NCBI RefSeq assembly: GCF_023845585.1
Contig: NZ_JAMQHS010000010.1
Span: forward strand, 59,854 to 123,853
From: Clostridium sp. CMCC3677
GTDB taxonomy: Bacteria; Bacillota; Clostridia; Clostridiales; Clostridiaceae
Direction of reading: 5' to 3'
DNA length: 64,000 bases
Part shown: in pieces, positions 1-8,514 of the stretch
Layout of the letters: every line of letters begins with the position of its first letter
Numbering within the stretch: position 1 is the stretch's first letter
The notes under the pieces: model-generated
Told to the model about the DNA's origin: nothing
Seen by the model: only the letters and a program-made list of their open reading frames with translations
Databases searched by the model: none
Translations under genes and position numbers: made by a program

Positions 1-578
1 ATTTTAGTAATGTACATAAATTTATAAAAGGATATAATATAAATTCAATTGATGATTCATATGAAAAAAATGATATGAACTATATTATTCAAATTTCATT
101 TTTTAAGAAGATGGTAGATGATTTAAATGTATTTAAAGAAATTGATAGTAAGACTTTTAAGGAGTATACTAAAGAACTTATAGCTGGATTTAAATTTGAT
201 GAAATAAAAGATGCAACGAATAATCCAGAGTTTTATATAAATGCATTCAAGATTTATGTTGAAAAATTCGTGAATGCTAATAGTTATATTTTTGAAAATT
301 ACTTAGTTAATTTTATATATAAAAATTTATTCCCATTTTCAGAAACAGAAAGTGTATTTGATGGATATATAATGCTGTTAACAAGATATTCATTTTTAAG
401 ATTCTATTTAGTAGGTAGATATCTAAATAATAAAATTGATTCGTCATATGATGTAGTTAAATTTATTCAAGTATTCACTAAAACAACAGAACATCATAAG
501 ACATATTTAGATGATACACTAAATCATATAAAACGAAAAGAATTTGATAATTTAGAATTTGCAAAAACATTATTATAA
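1..578 (+). CDS. fliB: Flagellin lysine-N-methylase, C-terminal part (cut by window edge)
   Basis: The reading frame is open from the left edge of the window, so only the C-terminal part of the protein is here; the ATG at 75 is internal. FliB methylates lysines on flagellin. The recognisable signature is ENYLVNFIYKNLFPF followed by a helical tail containing FTKTTEHHKTYL, both of which I know from the C-terminal half of clostridial FliB proteins. The cysteine-rich N-terminal part that would confirm the family lies outside the window. No flagellar genes follow it, which is normal because fliB is often isolated. The fit rests on remembered family sequence, not on an alignment. Confidence 0.7.
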   Translation, partial: FSNVHKFIKGYNINSIDDSYEKNDMNYIIQISFFKKMVDDLNVFKEIDSKTFKEYTKELIAGFKFDEIKDATNNPEFYINAFKIYVEKFVNANSYIFENYLVNFIYKNLFPFSETESVFDGYIMLLTRYSFLRFYLVGRYLNNKIDSSYDVVKFIQVFTKTTEHHKTYLDDTLNHIKRKEFDNLEFAKTLL

Positions 579-620
579 ATTTTTTGCAATAAATAAAGCT
601 ACTGTAATTTTGCAGCAGCT

Positions 621-1292
621 TTATTTATAAAAATTATAATTATAATCGGCAATTAAGCCTTTATCTTTGTTGAATCCTACAACATACAGATCTGAACAAT
701 TAGGATTAGTACATTTAAAGCTTGGAGAGTTTTTATTTAGTAGTACAAAATTACCATCAGGCTCTGGAATGAATACACTTTGAACTTGAGATAAGTAAAG
801 TTTTATAGATAAAATAATTTTATTTATAGAATTGTTATTTTGGGATGAATAAGAACTATCAGATATTTTAACATGTTCTATAGTATATTTTATAGGATTA
901 ATATTATGTTTATTAAAAATATTTGTTTTATTAGTAGATAAATTAGGTTTATGCAAAAATTTTATATTTAAGACTTTGTTTATAGATATTTTTATAGTAG
1001 TGCATTTATTTGATGATTCAGCGTCACACATATCTGAGCATTTAATTTTTTTGATAAAAATACCATTAATTATTAACTGTTTATTCTTATTTAATGAAAT
1101 CTTATCTATAATAACTCTATTACTATTACGACTATTATCATTTAAGTTAATATAATTATTAGGCTCAAGTTTAAAATATAATGGGAAAGAAAATTCAAAA
1201 TAAGTTAAGACTATTGGAATTTTAGCAATTAACGAACCTGGTTTCCCCATAGGTACGTAGTAATCATAATTGATATAATCACAATTTTTCAT
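621..1292 (-). CDS. Hypothetical clostridial protein, possibly spore-surface related
   Basis: A 223-residue soluble protein with no signal peptide or membrane span. The N-terminus has the phrase MGKPGSLIAKIPIVLT followed by beta-rich sequence. This resembles the opening of clostridial SPOCS/DUF3794-type proteins linked to the spore cortex or exosporium. The middle is very rich in Asn, Ser, Lys and Ile, and a C-terminal pair of cysteines (CTNPNC) could bind metal or form crosslinks. It lies next to the DUF4489 gene on the same strand, with a MITE-like palindrome in the spacer. The spore-surface role is inference from the N-terminal phrase and the neighbour; the exact family is uncertain. Confidence 0.55.
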   Translation of the reverse strand: MKNCDYINYDYYVPMGKPGSLIAKIPIVLTYFEFSFPLYFKLEPNNYINLNDNSRNSNRVIIDKISLNKNKQLIINGIFIKKIKCSDMCDAESSNKCTTIKISINKVLNIKFLHKPNLSTNKTNIFNKHNINPIKYTIEHVKISDSSYSSQNNNSINKIILSIKLYLSQVQSVFIPEPDGNFVLLNKNSPSFKCTNPNCSDLYVVGFNKDKGLIADYNYNFYK

Positions 1293-1333
1293 TTAATACC
1301 TCTTTTAAAAATTGATATAAAACATATATGATA

Positions 1334-1429
1334 GGGTTTGTCTCAAAATACTTTTTACACAATACATAGTAAGGATAGAGAACTATCTAATAATATCTAT
1401 TGTGATTTATTTTAATTTTGAGACAACCC
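1334..1429. repeat. MITE-like 96-bp imperfect palindrome
   Basis: The left end GGGTTTGTCTCAAAAT is matched by an inverted right end ATTTTGAGACAA-CCC with one base missing. Inside, CACAATA and TATTGTG pair again, so the whole element folds on itself. The GGGTTTGTCTCAAAAT end resembles insertion-sequence termini of the IS1182 type. It holds no ORF. It sits between two convergent-looking 3' and 5' gene ends and could also act as a bidirectional terminator. No clear target-site duplication is visible. Confidence 0.55.
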
Positions 1430-1462
1430 ACATATACTATTTGAACTAGATTTAAATTAAAT

Positions 1463-2008
1463 TTAGCATAAATTTTCTACTGCAAGTGCTGTTAAAGTAG
1501 CGTTATTAATTGAACCACCAAGATTTAAAATGAAATCAATTGGAACATATTCTACAGTATAAGTTACGCAGTCGTTACATAATGAATTATCACAAACTTG
1601 GAATGAGAAAGTTTGAATTCCAACAAATTCTATAACATCTGAGAAACTATGAGTTCCACAAATATATTCACAATATCCATTCTTAGTAGTTTTTTTAATT
1701 AAAAAGTTTAATCTTAAAGAAACGTCAAGAACAGATTGTATTTCACAAGTAAAAGTTAAAACTGTTGTTGGATTTTTTAAATTAGTAGTATCGATGCTAA
1801 CATTAGCAAGAGGAAGTGGTTTAACAGTACCTAAAGTATTAGCACTCACTACTGGAATTGGAGCTGAACCGCTACAACCACATTTTAAAATAGCTCTTCC
1901 AGGTTCTTGTCCTTCATGATGAACACATTCACATTGACATATACATGGTTTTTGTTTTTTAGGATAACAATTATAATCTGACATTAAATTTTCTTCCATA
2001 ATTTTCAT
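1463..2008 (-). CDS. DUF4489 domain-containing protein
   Basis: A 181-residue cysteine-rich protein. After a short N-terminal tail with the cysteine cluster KPCICQCECVHH comes GRAILKCGCSGSAPIPVV, the typical opening of DUF4489, then a beta-sandwich-like region ending in a hydrophobic Leu/Ala-rich tail. DUF4489 proteins are common in spore-forming clostridia and are suspected spore-surface proteins, but I know of no proven function. The start is set by a good AAAGGAGAT ribosome binding site 7-8 bases upstream. The many cysteines fit a disulfide-crosslinked surface layer. Confidence 0.8.
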   Translation of the reverse strand: MKIMEENLMSDYNCYPKKQKPCICQCECVHHEGQEPGRAILKCGCSGSAPIPVVSANTLGTVKPLPLANVSIDTTNLKNPTTVLTFTCEIQSVLDVSLRLNFLIKKTTKNGYCEYICGTHSFSDVIEFVGIQTFSFQVCDNSLCNDCVTYTVEYVPIDFILNLGGSINNATLTALAVENLC

Positions 2009-2258
2009 TAGTATCTCCTTTTTTATTCATATTATTTTGTTTATAGTTTATAATATGAAAATAGATATAAAAGTTCTACAAAAAATAATTTTAATATAAA
2101 ATTTCTATTCTTTTGTTGTTATATTACAACTATTTTTAGTTTGTTCACTTATACCTATAAAATATAGAATTAACATTAACTAAGTAAGTGGACTTAGATT
2201 TCATTTAAATAAAGATTATAATGTTATTTTATTTACAGTATTCTAAAACAATTAATTA

Positions 2259-2723
2259 TTATAAGATTTCCAAAATTTCTACTCTGTAATTTTCTCCAGG
2301 AGCATTTACTTCAACTATATCTCCTTGCTTTTTACCTGTTAATGCTTTTCCTAAATCAGATTCTATGCTTATACGCATAGCTTCAGGGTCTAAATCCATA
2401 GTAGTTACTAATGTTACAATAGCGTCATCTTCATCCTCTATAAATTTTATTTTAGCTTTACTATTAATTCCAAGTACTGATTTATCTACAGTTTCACTAT
2501 CTATTATAGTTGCAGTTGAAATCATAGTCATTAAATACTGTATTCTATTATCATTTTCTCTATAATTAGCACAAGCTTCTTTATATTCCGCATTTTCTGA
2601 TCTATCTCCATGTGCAGCAGCTACTAATTTTTCCTTCGCTATTTCAGCTCTTTTTACTGTTAGCCTATAGTCTAATTCTTCCCTTAATTTTTTCATATTT
2701 TCTTCTGTTAATTGATTATTCAT
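2259..2723 (-). CDS. greA: Transcription elongation factor GreA/GreB family
   Basis: A 154-residue protein, close to the usual 157-158 of GreA, which rescues backtracked RNA polymerase by stimulating transcript cleavage. The N-terminal coiled coil (about residues 1-75) carries the tip motif as GDRSENAEY, in place of the usual GDLSENAEY; the acidic tip residues are kept. The C-terminal FKBP-like half shows GKKQGDIVEVNAPGENYRVEIL. A strong GGGAGG site precedes the ATG. The L-to-R change at the tip and the lack of a lysS neighbour suggest this may be a second, divergent GreA copy, which is common in clostridia. Confidence 0.93.
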   Translation of the reverse strand: MNNQLTEENMKKLREELDYRLTVKRAEIAKEKLVAAAHGDRSENAEYKEACANYRENDNRIQYLMTMISTATIIDSETVDKSVLGINSKAKIKFIEDEDDAIVTLVTTMDLDPEAMRISIESDLGKALTGKKQGDIVEVNAPGENYRVEILEIL

Positions 2724-2888
2724 AAAAATAAACCTCCCAAGAAATATATTATGTATATTATTATATAATATATATATAAAAATAAAAGGTAATTTATTTA
2801 GTATACATTAGTTTCATGGTATTTTAGGATGGTTGTTAAAAGAAACTCTTATGAAATTATGTGAAGTTTATGTGATTTAAGGTTTAAT

Positions 2889-3470
2889 TTATATAAAAAC
2901 ATAATCTAAAATATTATTAATAAAATGTTCTAAGGTTTCTTTATATGCATCTTTATGTAATTGCTCTTTATTAACTTGGATTATGGCAATAGATTTAATA
3001 TAATTTGAAAAAACTTTCCAATTACAATTTTCTGAAATATTATTAATGTGTTTTAAAATCCATAATGAAGTATTCTCATCATTTTTTTCATTTATAAGGT
3101 ATTCTTGTGGCCAGCGAGCTTTTAACATAGCAATTTCAGCATCATTAAGATATACAAAAAGGTTATAATCACCGAATACTAATATTTCTAAATATTTTTT
3201 TAATTGTGCTCTGTTTAATTGTTTAGATTCATCTAATAAATTTTGAAATTCCTCTTTTGCTTTATCTCTCTTAAAAATTATTATTTCATATACAAAATCT
3301 TCTTTATTTTTAAAAAAATTATAAAAAGTTCCTTTTGCGACTCCTGATTTCTTTGTTATATCTTCAACAGTTGTTCTTTTTAAACCATAAAGTTTAATTA
3401 ATTGAAAGCCATTCTCTAACATTTGCTTCCTTAAATGTTTTTTTGTTTCTTCATCAAAAATTAATGGCAT
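2889..3470 (-). CDS. TetR/AcrR family transcriptional regulator
   Basis: A 193-residue regulator. The N-terminal helix-turn-helix spans about residues 10-55 and shows the family pattern: KRTTVEDITKKSGVAKGTFY followed by NFFKNKEDFV. The C-terminal ligand domain is all-helical and not recognisable by ligand. It is transcribed divergently from the two-gene ABC exporter operon across a 273-bp spacer, the usual arrangement for a repressor controlling an exporter. AAGGAG lies 8 bases before the ATG. Regulation of the exporter and of itself is inference from this layout. Confidence 0.92.
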   Translation of the reverse strand: MPLIFDEETKKHLRKQMLENGFQLIKLYGLKRTTVEDITKKSGVAKGTFYNFFKNKEDFVYEIIIFKRDKAKEEFQNLLDESKQLNRAQLKKYLEILVFGDYNLFVYLNDAEIAMLKARWPQEYLINEKNDENTSLWILKHINNISENCNWKVFSNYIKSIAIIQVNKEQLHKDAYKETLEHFINNILDYVFI

Positions 3471-3696
3471 AACTTTTTCACTCCTTAGAATATATGAATA
3501 TATAATTAAAATTAGTCATTTAATACGTTATCATAGTATGTTTTACATGTCAATTAAGGCACATGAAATAAAATAATAGATCAAAGAGACGAGCATACTG
3601 GTTTATTATTTTTTTGAATGTGTCTAAATATAAAATTAAGAATTATTCTCAATATTTTTATTGATAAAAATATTATTTAGAGGTATAGTTAAATTG

Positions 3697-3730
3697 TTAA
3701 ATGACCAAAAATATAAATATAGTCATTAAA
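3697..3730. promoter_or_regulatory. Candidate operator for the exporter operon
   Basis: TTAAATGAC and GTCATTAAA form an inverted pair with a 16-base spacer just before the exporter ribosome binding site. A further GTCATTTAA half-site lies at 3515-3523, near the tetR start. The repeated half-sites in a tetR/exporter spacer suggest TetR binding. This is a weak, AT-rich pattern and could be chance. Confidence 0.3.
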
Positions 3731-3743
3731 AAGGAGGACAAAC

Positions 3744-5507
3744 ATGGAAGAAACAAAATATTCTGGGATTCTTTCATTTGTACAAAAGTATAATGGAAAA
3801 ATGGCACTTTCAATTGTATTATCTATTTTTAGTGTAATATTTGGAATAATCCCATATTTTATTGTGACAAAAATACTTACAGTAATAATATTAAAAACTG
3901 GTACGGTTTCTAATATCATTTATTTATCAATAATAGGGGGAGTTGGATTTTGTTTAAAAATTATATTATTTAACTTATCAACTGCTATATCACATAAATT
4001 AGCATACAACACAATCAATGCTGTTAGATATGAGATTGTTGATAAATTAGCTTTTATGTCTATGGGAGAATTAAAAAAGAAAAAAGTTGGTGAGTACAAG
4101 CAACTTATTATTGATGATATGGAGCAACTTGAATATCCATTAGCCCATGCAATTCCAGAAATAAGCTCAAATTTATTAGGGTTTATTGCTATAATCACTT
4201 ATCTATTTATTGTAGATTGGCGTTTAGCTTTAGCAAGTTTAGTACCAATAATTATTAGTTTTATAATCTATGCTATTATGATGAAAGGTGGTGCCATGGA
4301 AATATTTAAGGAATTTAATCAGGGAAAAGCTCTTTTAAATTCAAGTACAGTTGAATACATTAATGGTATGGAAGTTATAAAAGCATTTAATCAAACTTTA
4401 TCTTCTATAGAAAAATTCAGCAATTCTGTAATACATTTTAGAGATGTAATGACAAAATGGTTTTCTCATTGTTGGCCTTATTTAAGTGCATATAATATAA
4501 TAATGCCAGCTAGTATTGCTTTTGTCTTACCTATAGGAGCTACTCTTCTAAGATATAATAAGATTGAACTTTCAACTTTTATAATAGGTATGATTTTATC
4601 ATTAGGAATTGCTCCGCCAATCATGAAATTAATTGAGTTTACAGATAATATTCCAACAATTATTTTTACTGACAGTAAATTAAAAGAAATACTTTCTACA
4701 AAAGAGTTACAACAAAATTTAGAAAATATAGACTTTAAAGATGAGAGTATTGAATTTAATCATGTGAATTTTGGATATGAAGAAGAAGTAGTATTACATG
4801 ATATTTCTTTTAAAATAAAACCAAAGACAATGACAGCTTTTGTTGGTCCATCTGGAGCTGGAAAATCAACTATTGCAAAATTGATTGCAAGATTTTGGGA
4901 TGTGAATGAAGGCAACATTATGGTTGGGGGAGAGAATATAAAAAATATTCCACTTAAACAATTAATGGATAAAATAAGCTTTGTTTCTCAAGAAAATTTC
5001 TTATTTGATATGACCATAAGAGAAAATATAAGAATTGGTAATAAAATTGCAACAGATGATGAAATAGAATCTGCTGCTAAAAATGCTGGATGCTTAGATT
5101 TTATATCAAAATTACTTAAAGGATTTGAAACTAAAGTTGGTGATGCTGGTGAATTACTTTCAGGTGGAGAACGTCAAAGAATTGCAATTGCAAGAGCGAT
5201 GATAAAAGATGCTCCAATTGTAATTTTAGATGAAGCAACAGCATTTACAGATCCAGAGAATGAAGAAATAATCCAAAAATCTATAAATAATTTAACAAAA
5301 AACAAAACCCTTATTGTAATCGCTCATAGATTATCAACAATAGTAAATGCAAATAAAATTATTTTATTTGATAAAGGAAGAATTGTAAGTGAAGGCAATC
5401 ATAATGAATTGTTAAAAACTTCTGTTCTTTATAGGGATATGTGGGAAGCTCATATAGGTTCAAAATCTTGGAGTGTAAAGGAGGGCAAACAATGTTTACA
5501 ACATTAA
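3744..5507 (+). CDS. ABC exporter half-transporter (permease-ATPase fusion), subunit 1
   Basis: A 587-residue type IV ABC exporter half. Residues 1 to about 310 hold the six-helix membrane domain; about 330-570 hold the nucleotide-binding domain. Visible motifs are Walker A GPSGAGKST (near 370), signature LSGGERQRI, Walker B IVILDEATAFTDPENE and switch motif IVIAHRLST. The next gene overlaps by 16 bases and codes for a second half, so the pair probably forms a heterodimer. Clostridial pairs of this kind beside a TetR regulator resemble IrtAB-like or multidrug exporters; the substrate cannot be read from sequence. AAGGAGGACAAAC precedes the ATG. Confidence 0.92.
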   Translation: MEETKYSGILSFVQKYNGKMALSIVLSIFSVIFGIIPYFIVTKILTVIILKTGTVSNIIYLSIIGGVGFCLKIILFNLSTAISHKLAYNTINAVRYEIVDKLAFMSMGELKKKKVGEYKQLIIDDMEQLEYPLAHAIPEISSNLLGFIAIITYLFIVDWRLALASLVPIIISFIIYAIMMKGGAMEIFKEFNQGKALLNSSTVEYINGMEVIKAFNQTLSSIEKFSNSVIHFRDVMTKWFSHCWPYLSAYNIIMPASIAFVLPIGATLLRYNKIELSTFIIGMILSLGIAPPIMKLIEFTDNIPTIIFTDSKLKEILSTKELQQNLENIDFKDESIEFNHVNFGYEEEVVLHDISFKIKPKTMTAFVGPSGAGKSTIAKLIARFWDVNEGNIMVGGENIKNIPLKQLMDKISFVSQENFLFDMTIRENIRIGNKIATDDEIESAAKNAGCLDFISKLLKGFETKVGDAGELLSGGERQRIAIARAMIKDAPIVILDEATAFTDPENEEIIQKSINNLTKNKTLIVIAHRLSTIVNANKIILFDKGRIVSEGNHNELLKTSVLYRDMWEAHIGSKSWSVKEGKQCLQH

Positions 5508-7243
5508 AACAAATTATAAAGTTATCTGGGAATATGTCTTCAAATATTAAGAAAAGTTTTATCTATAGCTTTATTGATGGGATATTTGAATCATTTCCAT
5601 TGATTGCAATATTCTACTTTTTTAAAGGAATTAATTTGGATAATTCTATAGAACCAATGGTTGAAATAAATGTGATAATAAAATGTACTGTTATTTTATT
5701 AGTTGGAATTATTGGTAGAATAATTTGCAAATTTACAACTTATAGATTACAAGGACATACAGGATATCAAATGATTGCAAAAGAACGTCTAGATATGGGA
5801 GAAAAATTAAAAAGAGTTCCTATGGGATTCTTTAATCAAAACAATCTAGGAGAATTAACTAATACTGTCACATCAGATATGCAATTTGTTGAAAAGCAGG
5901 CTCCATTTATCTTAGATAAAATGGTTAATTCAATAATTAATGTATTTGTTACATGTATAGCCATGATAATATTTGATTGGAAAATAGGATTTGTATTTTT
6001 AACAGGATTATTTTTAGCAATCTTGATCTTAAACCTAATGCAAAAGAAGGCTCTAGAGCTTACAAAAACTCAAAAAGAAGCACAAGTAAAAGTCGTATCT
6101 TCTGTTCTTGAATATATACAAGGCATTTCAATATTTAAATTATTTAACCTTTCCAATAATAGTAATAGCAGAATAAAATCATCTTTTGATGAATATAGCA
6201 GGGCTAATTGCAATCTAGAATTAAAATTTATTCCATTAAATACTTTATTTTCTTTATCACTAAAAATAGCCTGTGGAATAATTCTATTTTTATCACCTTA
6301 TTTAGTTTTAAATGGAAAATTATCTATTATTAAAATGATTGTTATTTTAGTGGCTATTTTTAGTATTTATACACCAGTTGAAGCATTAGGTAGTATTACA
6401 GGATTAACTAGAATGTTAGAGATTTCTTTAAATAAAATAGAAAATATAAAAAAATTTCCTCTTATTGATGAAAATACAAAAGACATAAATTTAAGTTCTT
6501 TTAACATAGATTTCAAAAATGTAAGCTTTGGGTACAACGATAATGAAACAGTAATAAATAATGTATCTTTTCATATTCCAGAAAAAAGCATGACAGCTAT
6601 TGTTGGACATTCAGGTTGCGGAAAAACTACTATAACAAGACTAATTGCAAGATTTTGGGATGTAGAAAAAGGTAGTATTAAAATTGGTAGAGTTAATATA
6701 AAGAATATGACTTGTGATTCTATATTAAAACATATCACTATAGTTTTTCAAAACGTATATTTATTTAATGATACTATTGCTAATAATATAAGGCTTGGAA
6801 AATATAATGCCTCAATGCAAGAAATAGAAGAAGCTGCTAAAAAGGCAAGGTGCTATGAATTTATAAAAAATTTGCCTGATGGATTTGATACTATTATTGG
6901 AGAAGGTGGTTCATCTCTTTCTGGTGGAGAAAAACAAAGAATATCAATTGCGCGTGCTATATTAAAGGATGCGTCTATTGTTTTATTAGATGAAGCAACA
7001 TCTAGCATTGATCCTGAAAATGAATTTTATATACAACAAGCTATTAGTGAATTAGTCAGAAACAAAACTCTTATTGTTATAGCTCATAGATTATCTACAA
7101 TTAAAGAAGCAAATCAAATTTTAGTCATGGAAAATGGACAGATTGTGCAAAAAGGAATACATGATGAGTTAATTAAAGAAAAAGGGGTATATAAAAAGTT
7201 TTGGGAAGTAAGAGAGAAAGCAGGTAATTGGAAGTTAAATTAA
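5492..7243 (+). CDS. ABC exporter half-transporter (permease-ATPase fusion), subunit 2
   Basis: The start is taken as the ATG at 5492, after a good GGAGGG site that lies inside the end of the previous gene; the frame is open further upstream, but that part is not needed. The 583-residue product has an N-terminal six-helix domain and a C-terminal ATPase with Walker A GHSGCGKTT, signature LSGGEKQRI, Walker B IVLLDEATSSIDPENE and IVIAHRLST. Both nucleotide sites in this heterodimer therefore look catalytically complete, unlike many heterodimeric exporters with one degenerate site. The overlap implies translational coupling. Substrate unknown. Confidence 0.92.
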   Translation: MFTTLKQIIKLSGNMSSNIKKSFIYSFIDGIFESFPLIAIFYFFKGINLDNSIEPMVEINVIIKCTVILLVGIIGRIICKFTTYRLQGHTGYQMIAKERLDMGEKLKRVPMGFFNQNNLGELTNTVTSDMQFVEKQAPFILDKMVNSIINVFVTCIAMIIFDWKIGFVFLTGLFLAILILNLMQKKALELTKTQKEAQVKVVSSVLEYIQGISIFKLFNLSNNSNSRIKSSFDEYSRANCNLELKFIPLNTLFSLSLKIACGIILFLSPYLVLNGKLSIIKMIVILVAIFSIYTPVEALGSITGLTRMLEISLNKIENIKKFPLIDENTKDINLSSFNIDFKNVSFGYNDNETVINNVSFHIPEKSMTAIVGHSGCGKTTITRLIARFWDVEKGSIKIGRVNIKNMTCDSILKHITIVFQNVYLFNDTIANNIRLGKYNASMQEIEEAAKKARCYEFIKNLPDGFDTIIGEGGSSLSGGEKQRISIARAILKDASIVLLDEATSSIDPENEFYIQQAISELVRNKTLIVIAHRLSTIKEANQILVMENGQIVQKGIHDELIKEKGVYKKFWEVREKAGNWKLN

Positions 7244-7476
7244 AATTCATTAAATTCATATTTCTAATAGATAGTAAAATAAATAACTAGATTGAAGAGT
7301 ATATAGAACTATTAAAGATGGAAGTTGGTTGAAAACTAAGGAAATAATGTATAAAATTAATATGGAATCTAAAGTGCTAATATTAAGCATTATAAGTCAG
7401 ATTTTTAATGAAGTAAGTAAAGAGTAGTTTACAAATAAGATAATATTACTTAAGTAGAGTAAGAGGTATAGTAGAT

Positions 7477-8406
7477 ATGAGAAAAAATGAGAAGAAAACA
7501 ACAGGTGGAATAATTGTTGCTGCTGGAAAATCATCAAAAAGAATTAGTTCTGATCCACTATTAAAAATTGGTTCTATTACTATAATAAAAAGGATTGTTT
7601 TAACTCTTCAGGGGGCTTCTATTTCACCAATTGTGATAATCACCGGATATAAAGCTGAGGAAATTGAACGTGATTTAGCTAATTATGGTGTTATATTTTT
7701 GAAAAACAATCAGTATGAAAATTCAAGGAAATTTGATTCTGCAAAGATAGGATTAGATTTTTTACAGAATAAATGTGATCAGGTAATATTTACTCCAGTA
7801 AGTATTCCAATGTTTACAACAGAGACCCTTCAAACTATGATAGAATGTGGTAAAGGATTGGTTTCACCATCGTATCATGGGAAATCTGGACATCCACTTT
7901 TGATATCTTCTGAATTGATTCCTAGAATTCTAAAATATGATGGAAATATAGGAATGCGAGGAGCTATTAAAAATATTGGGGTTACAAGAGAATGGATAGA
8001 TGTAGAAGATGAAGGTATTATCTATGATACAGATTATATTGATCAATTAGACCAACTTTTAATAAAACATAATCAACGTATACTACATCCTTTTGTTAAA
8101 ATTAGTATAGAAAAAGAATCCTCATTCTTTGATTCAAGAGCAAAATTACTCTTAATCTTGATTAATGATAAGAATTCTGTACGAGGTGCATGTAGGCACA
8201 TGGCATTGTCTTATAGTAAAGCATGGAATATGCTAAACCAGTTGGAAGAAGAACTAGGTTATGCAGTGGTTGAAAGAAAACATGGTGGCAGTAAAGGTGG
8301 AAAAACTTGTTTAACAAAAGAAGGTTTAGAATTTTTAAAAAAATATCAGCAGTTTGAAGAGAATGTTCGCCAGTATGCAAAGGACGAATTTGAACGACTA
8401 TTTTAA
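7477..8406 (+). CDS. MocA-like nucleotidyltransferase fused to ModE/LysR-like HTH
   Basis: Residues 8 to about 190 are an NTP-transferase of the MobA/MocA type, which transfers CMP or GMP onto molybdopterin. Residues about 205-309 are a winged helix like the N-terminal domain of ModE (SVRGACRHMALSYSKAWNMLNQLEEELG). The glycine-rich nucleotide loop reads VAAGKSSKRISSDPLLKIG: the usual R-M-G-x-x-K is changed, and the lysine that contacts the NTP is replaced by Asp-Pro, so catalysis may be lost. It is the first gene before the molybdenum hydroxylase. A role as a cofactor-sensing regulator of that operon is inference. No closely linked modABC genes are present. Confidence 0.75.
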   Translation: MRKNEKKTTGGIIVAAGKSSKRISSDPLLKIGSITIIKRIVLTLQGASISPIVIITGYKAEEIERDLANYGVIFLKNNQYENSRKFDSAKIGLDFLQNKCDQVIFTPVSIPMFTTETLQTMIECGKGLVSPSYHGKSGHPLLISSELIPRILKYDGNIGMRGAIKNIGVTREWIDVEDEGIIYDTDYIDQLDQLLIKHNQRILHPFVKISIEKESSFFDSRAKLLLILINDKNSVRGACRHMALSYSKAWNMLNQLEEELGYAVVERKHGGSKGGKTCLTKEGLEFLKKYQQFEENVRQYAKDEFERLF

Positions 8407-8514
8407 AATCTTATATAAACGAGTTCTTTTCACAAAGAATTTGAAGGAAAATATCCTCCGTTTTATAATAATTGTAAGATAATTTGCTAAATTATTCTAA
8501 ATAGGAGGGTATTT

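Noticed and set aside
7250..7470. Coding-like stretch before the MocA-HTH gene
   Set aside because: A short IEEYIELLKMEVG frame resembles part of the HNH gene at 20970, but the match is about 30 bases of common clostridial sequence.
8447..8460. GGAAAATATCC as a ModE-type operator before the molybdenum hydroxylase
   Set aside because: Only three-base arms pair and the site does not match the known ModE consensus.
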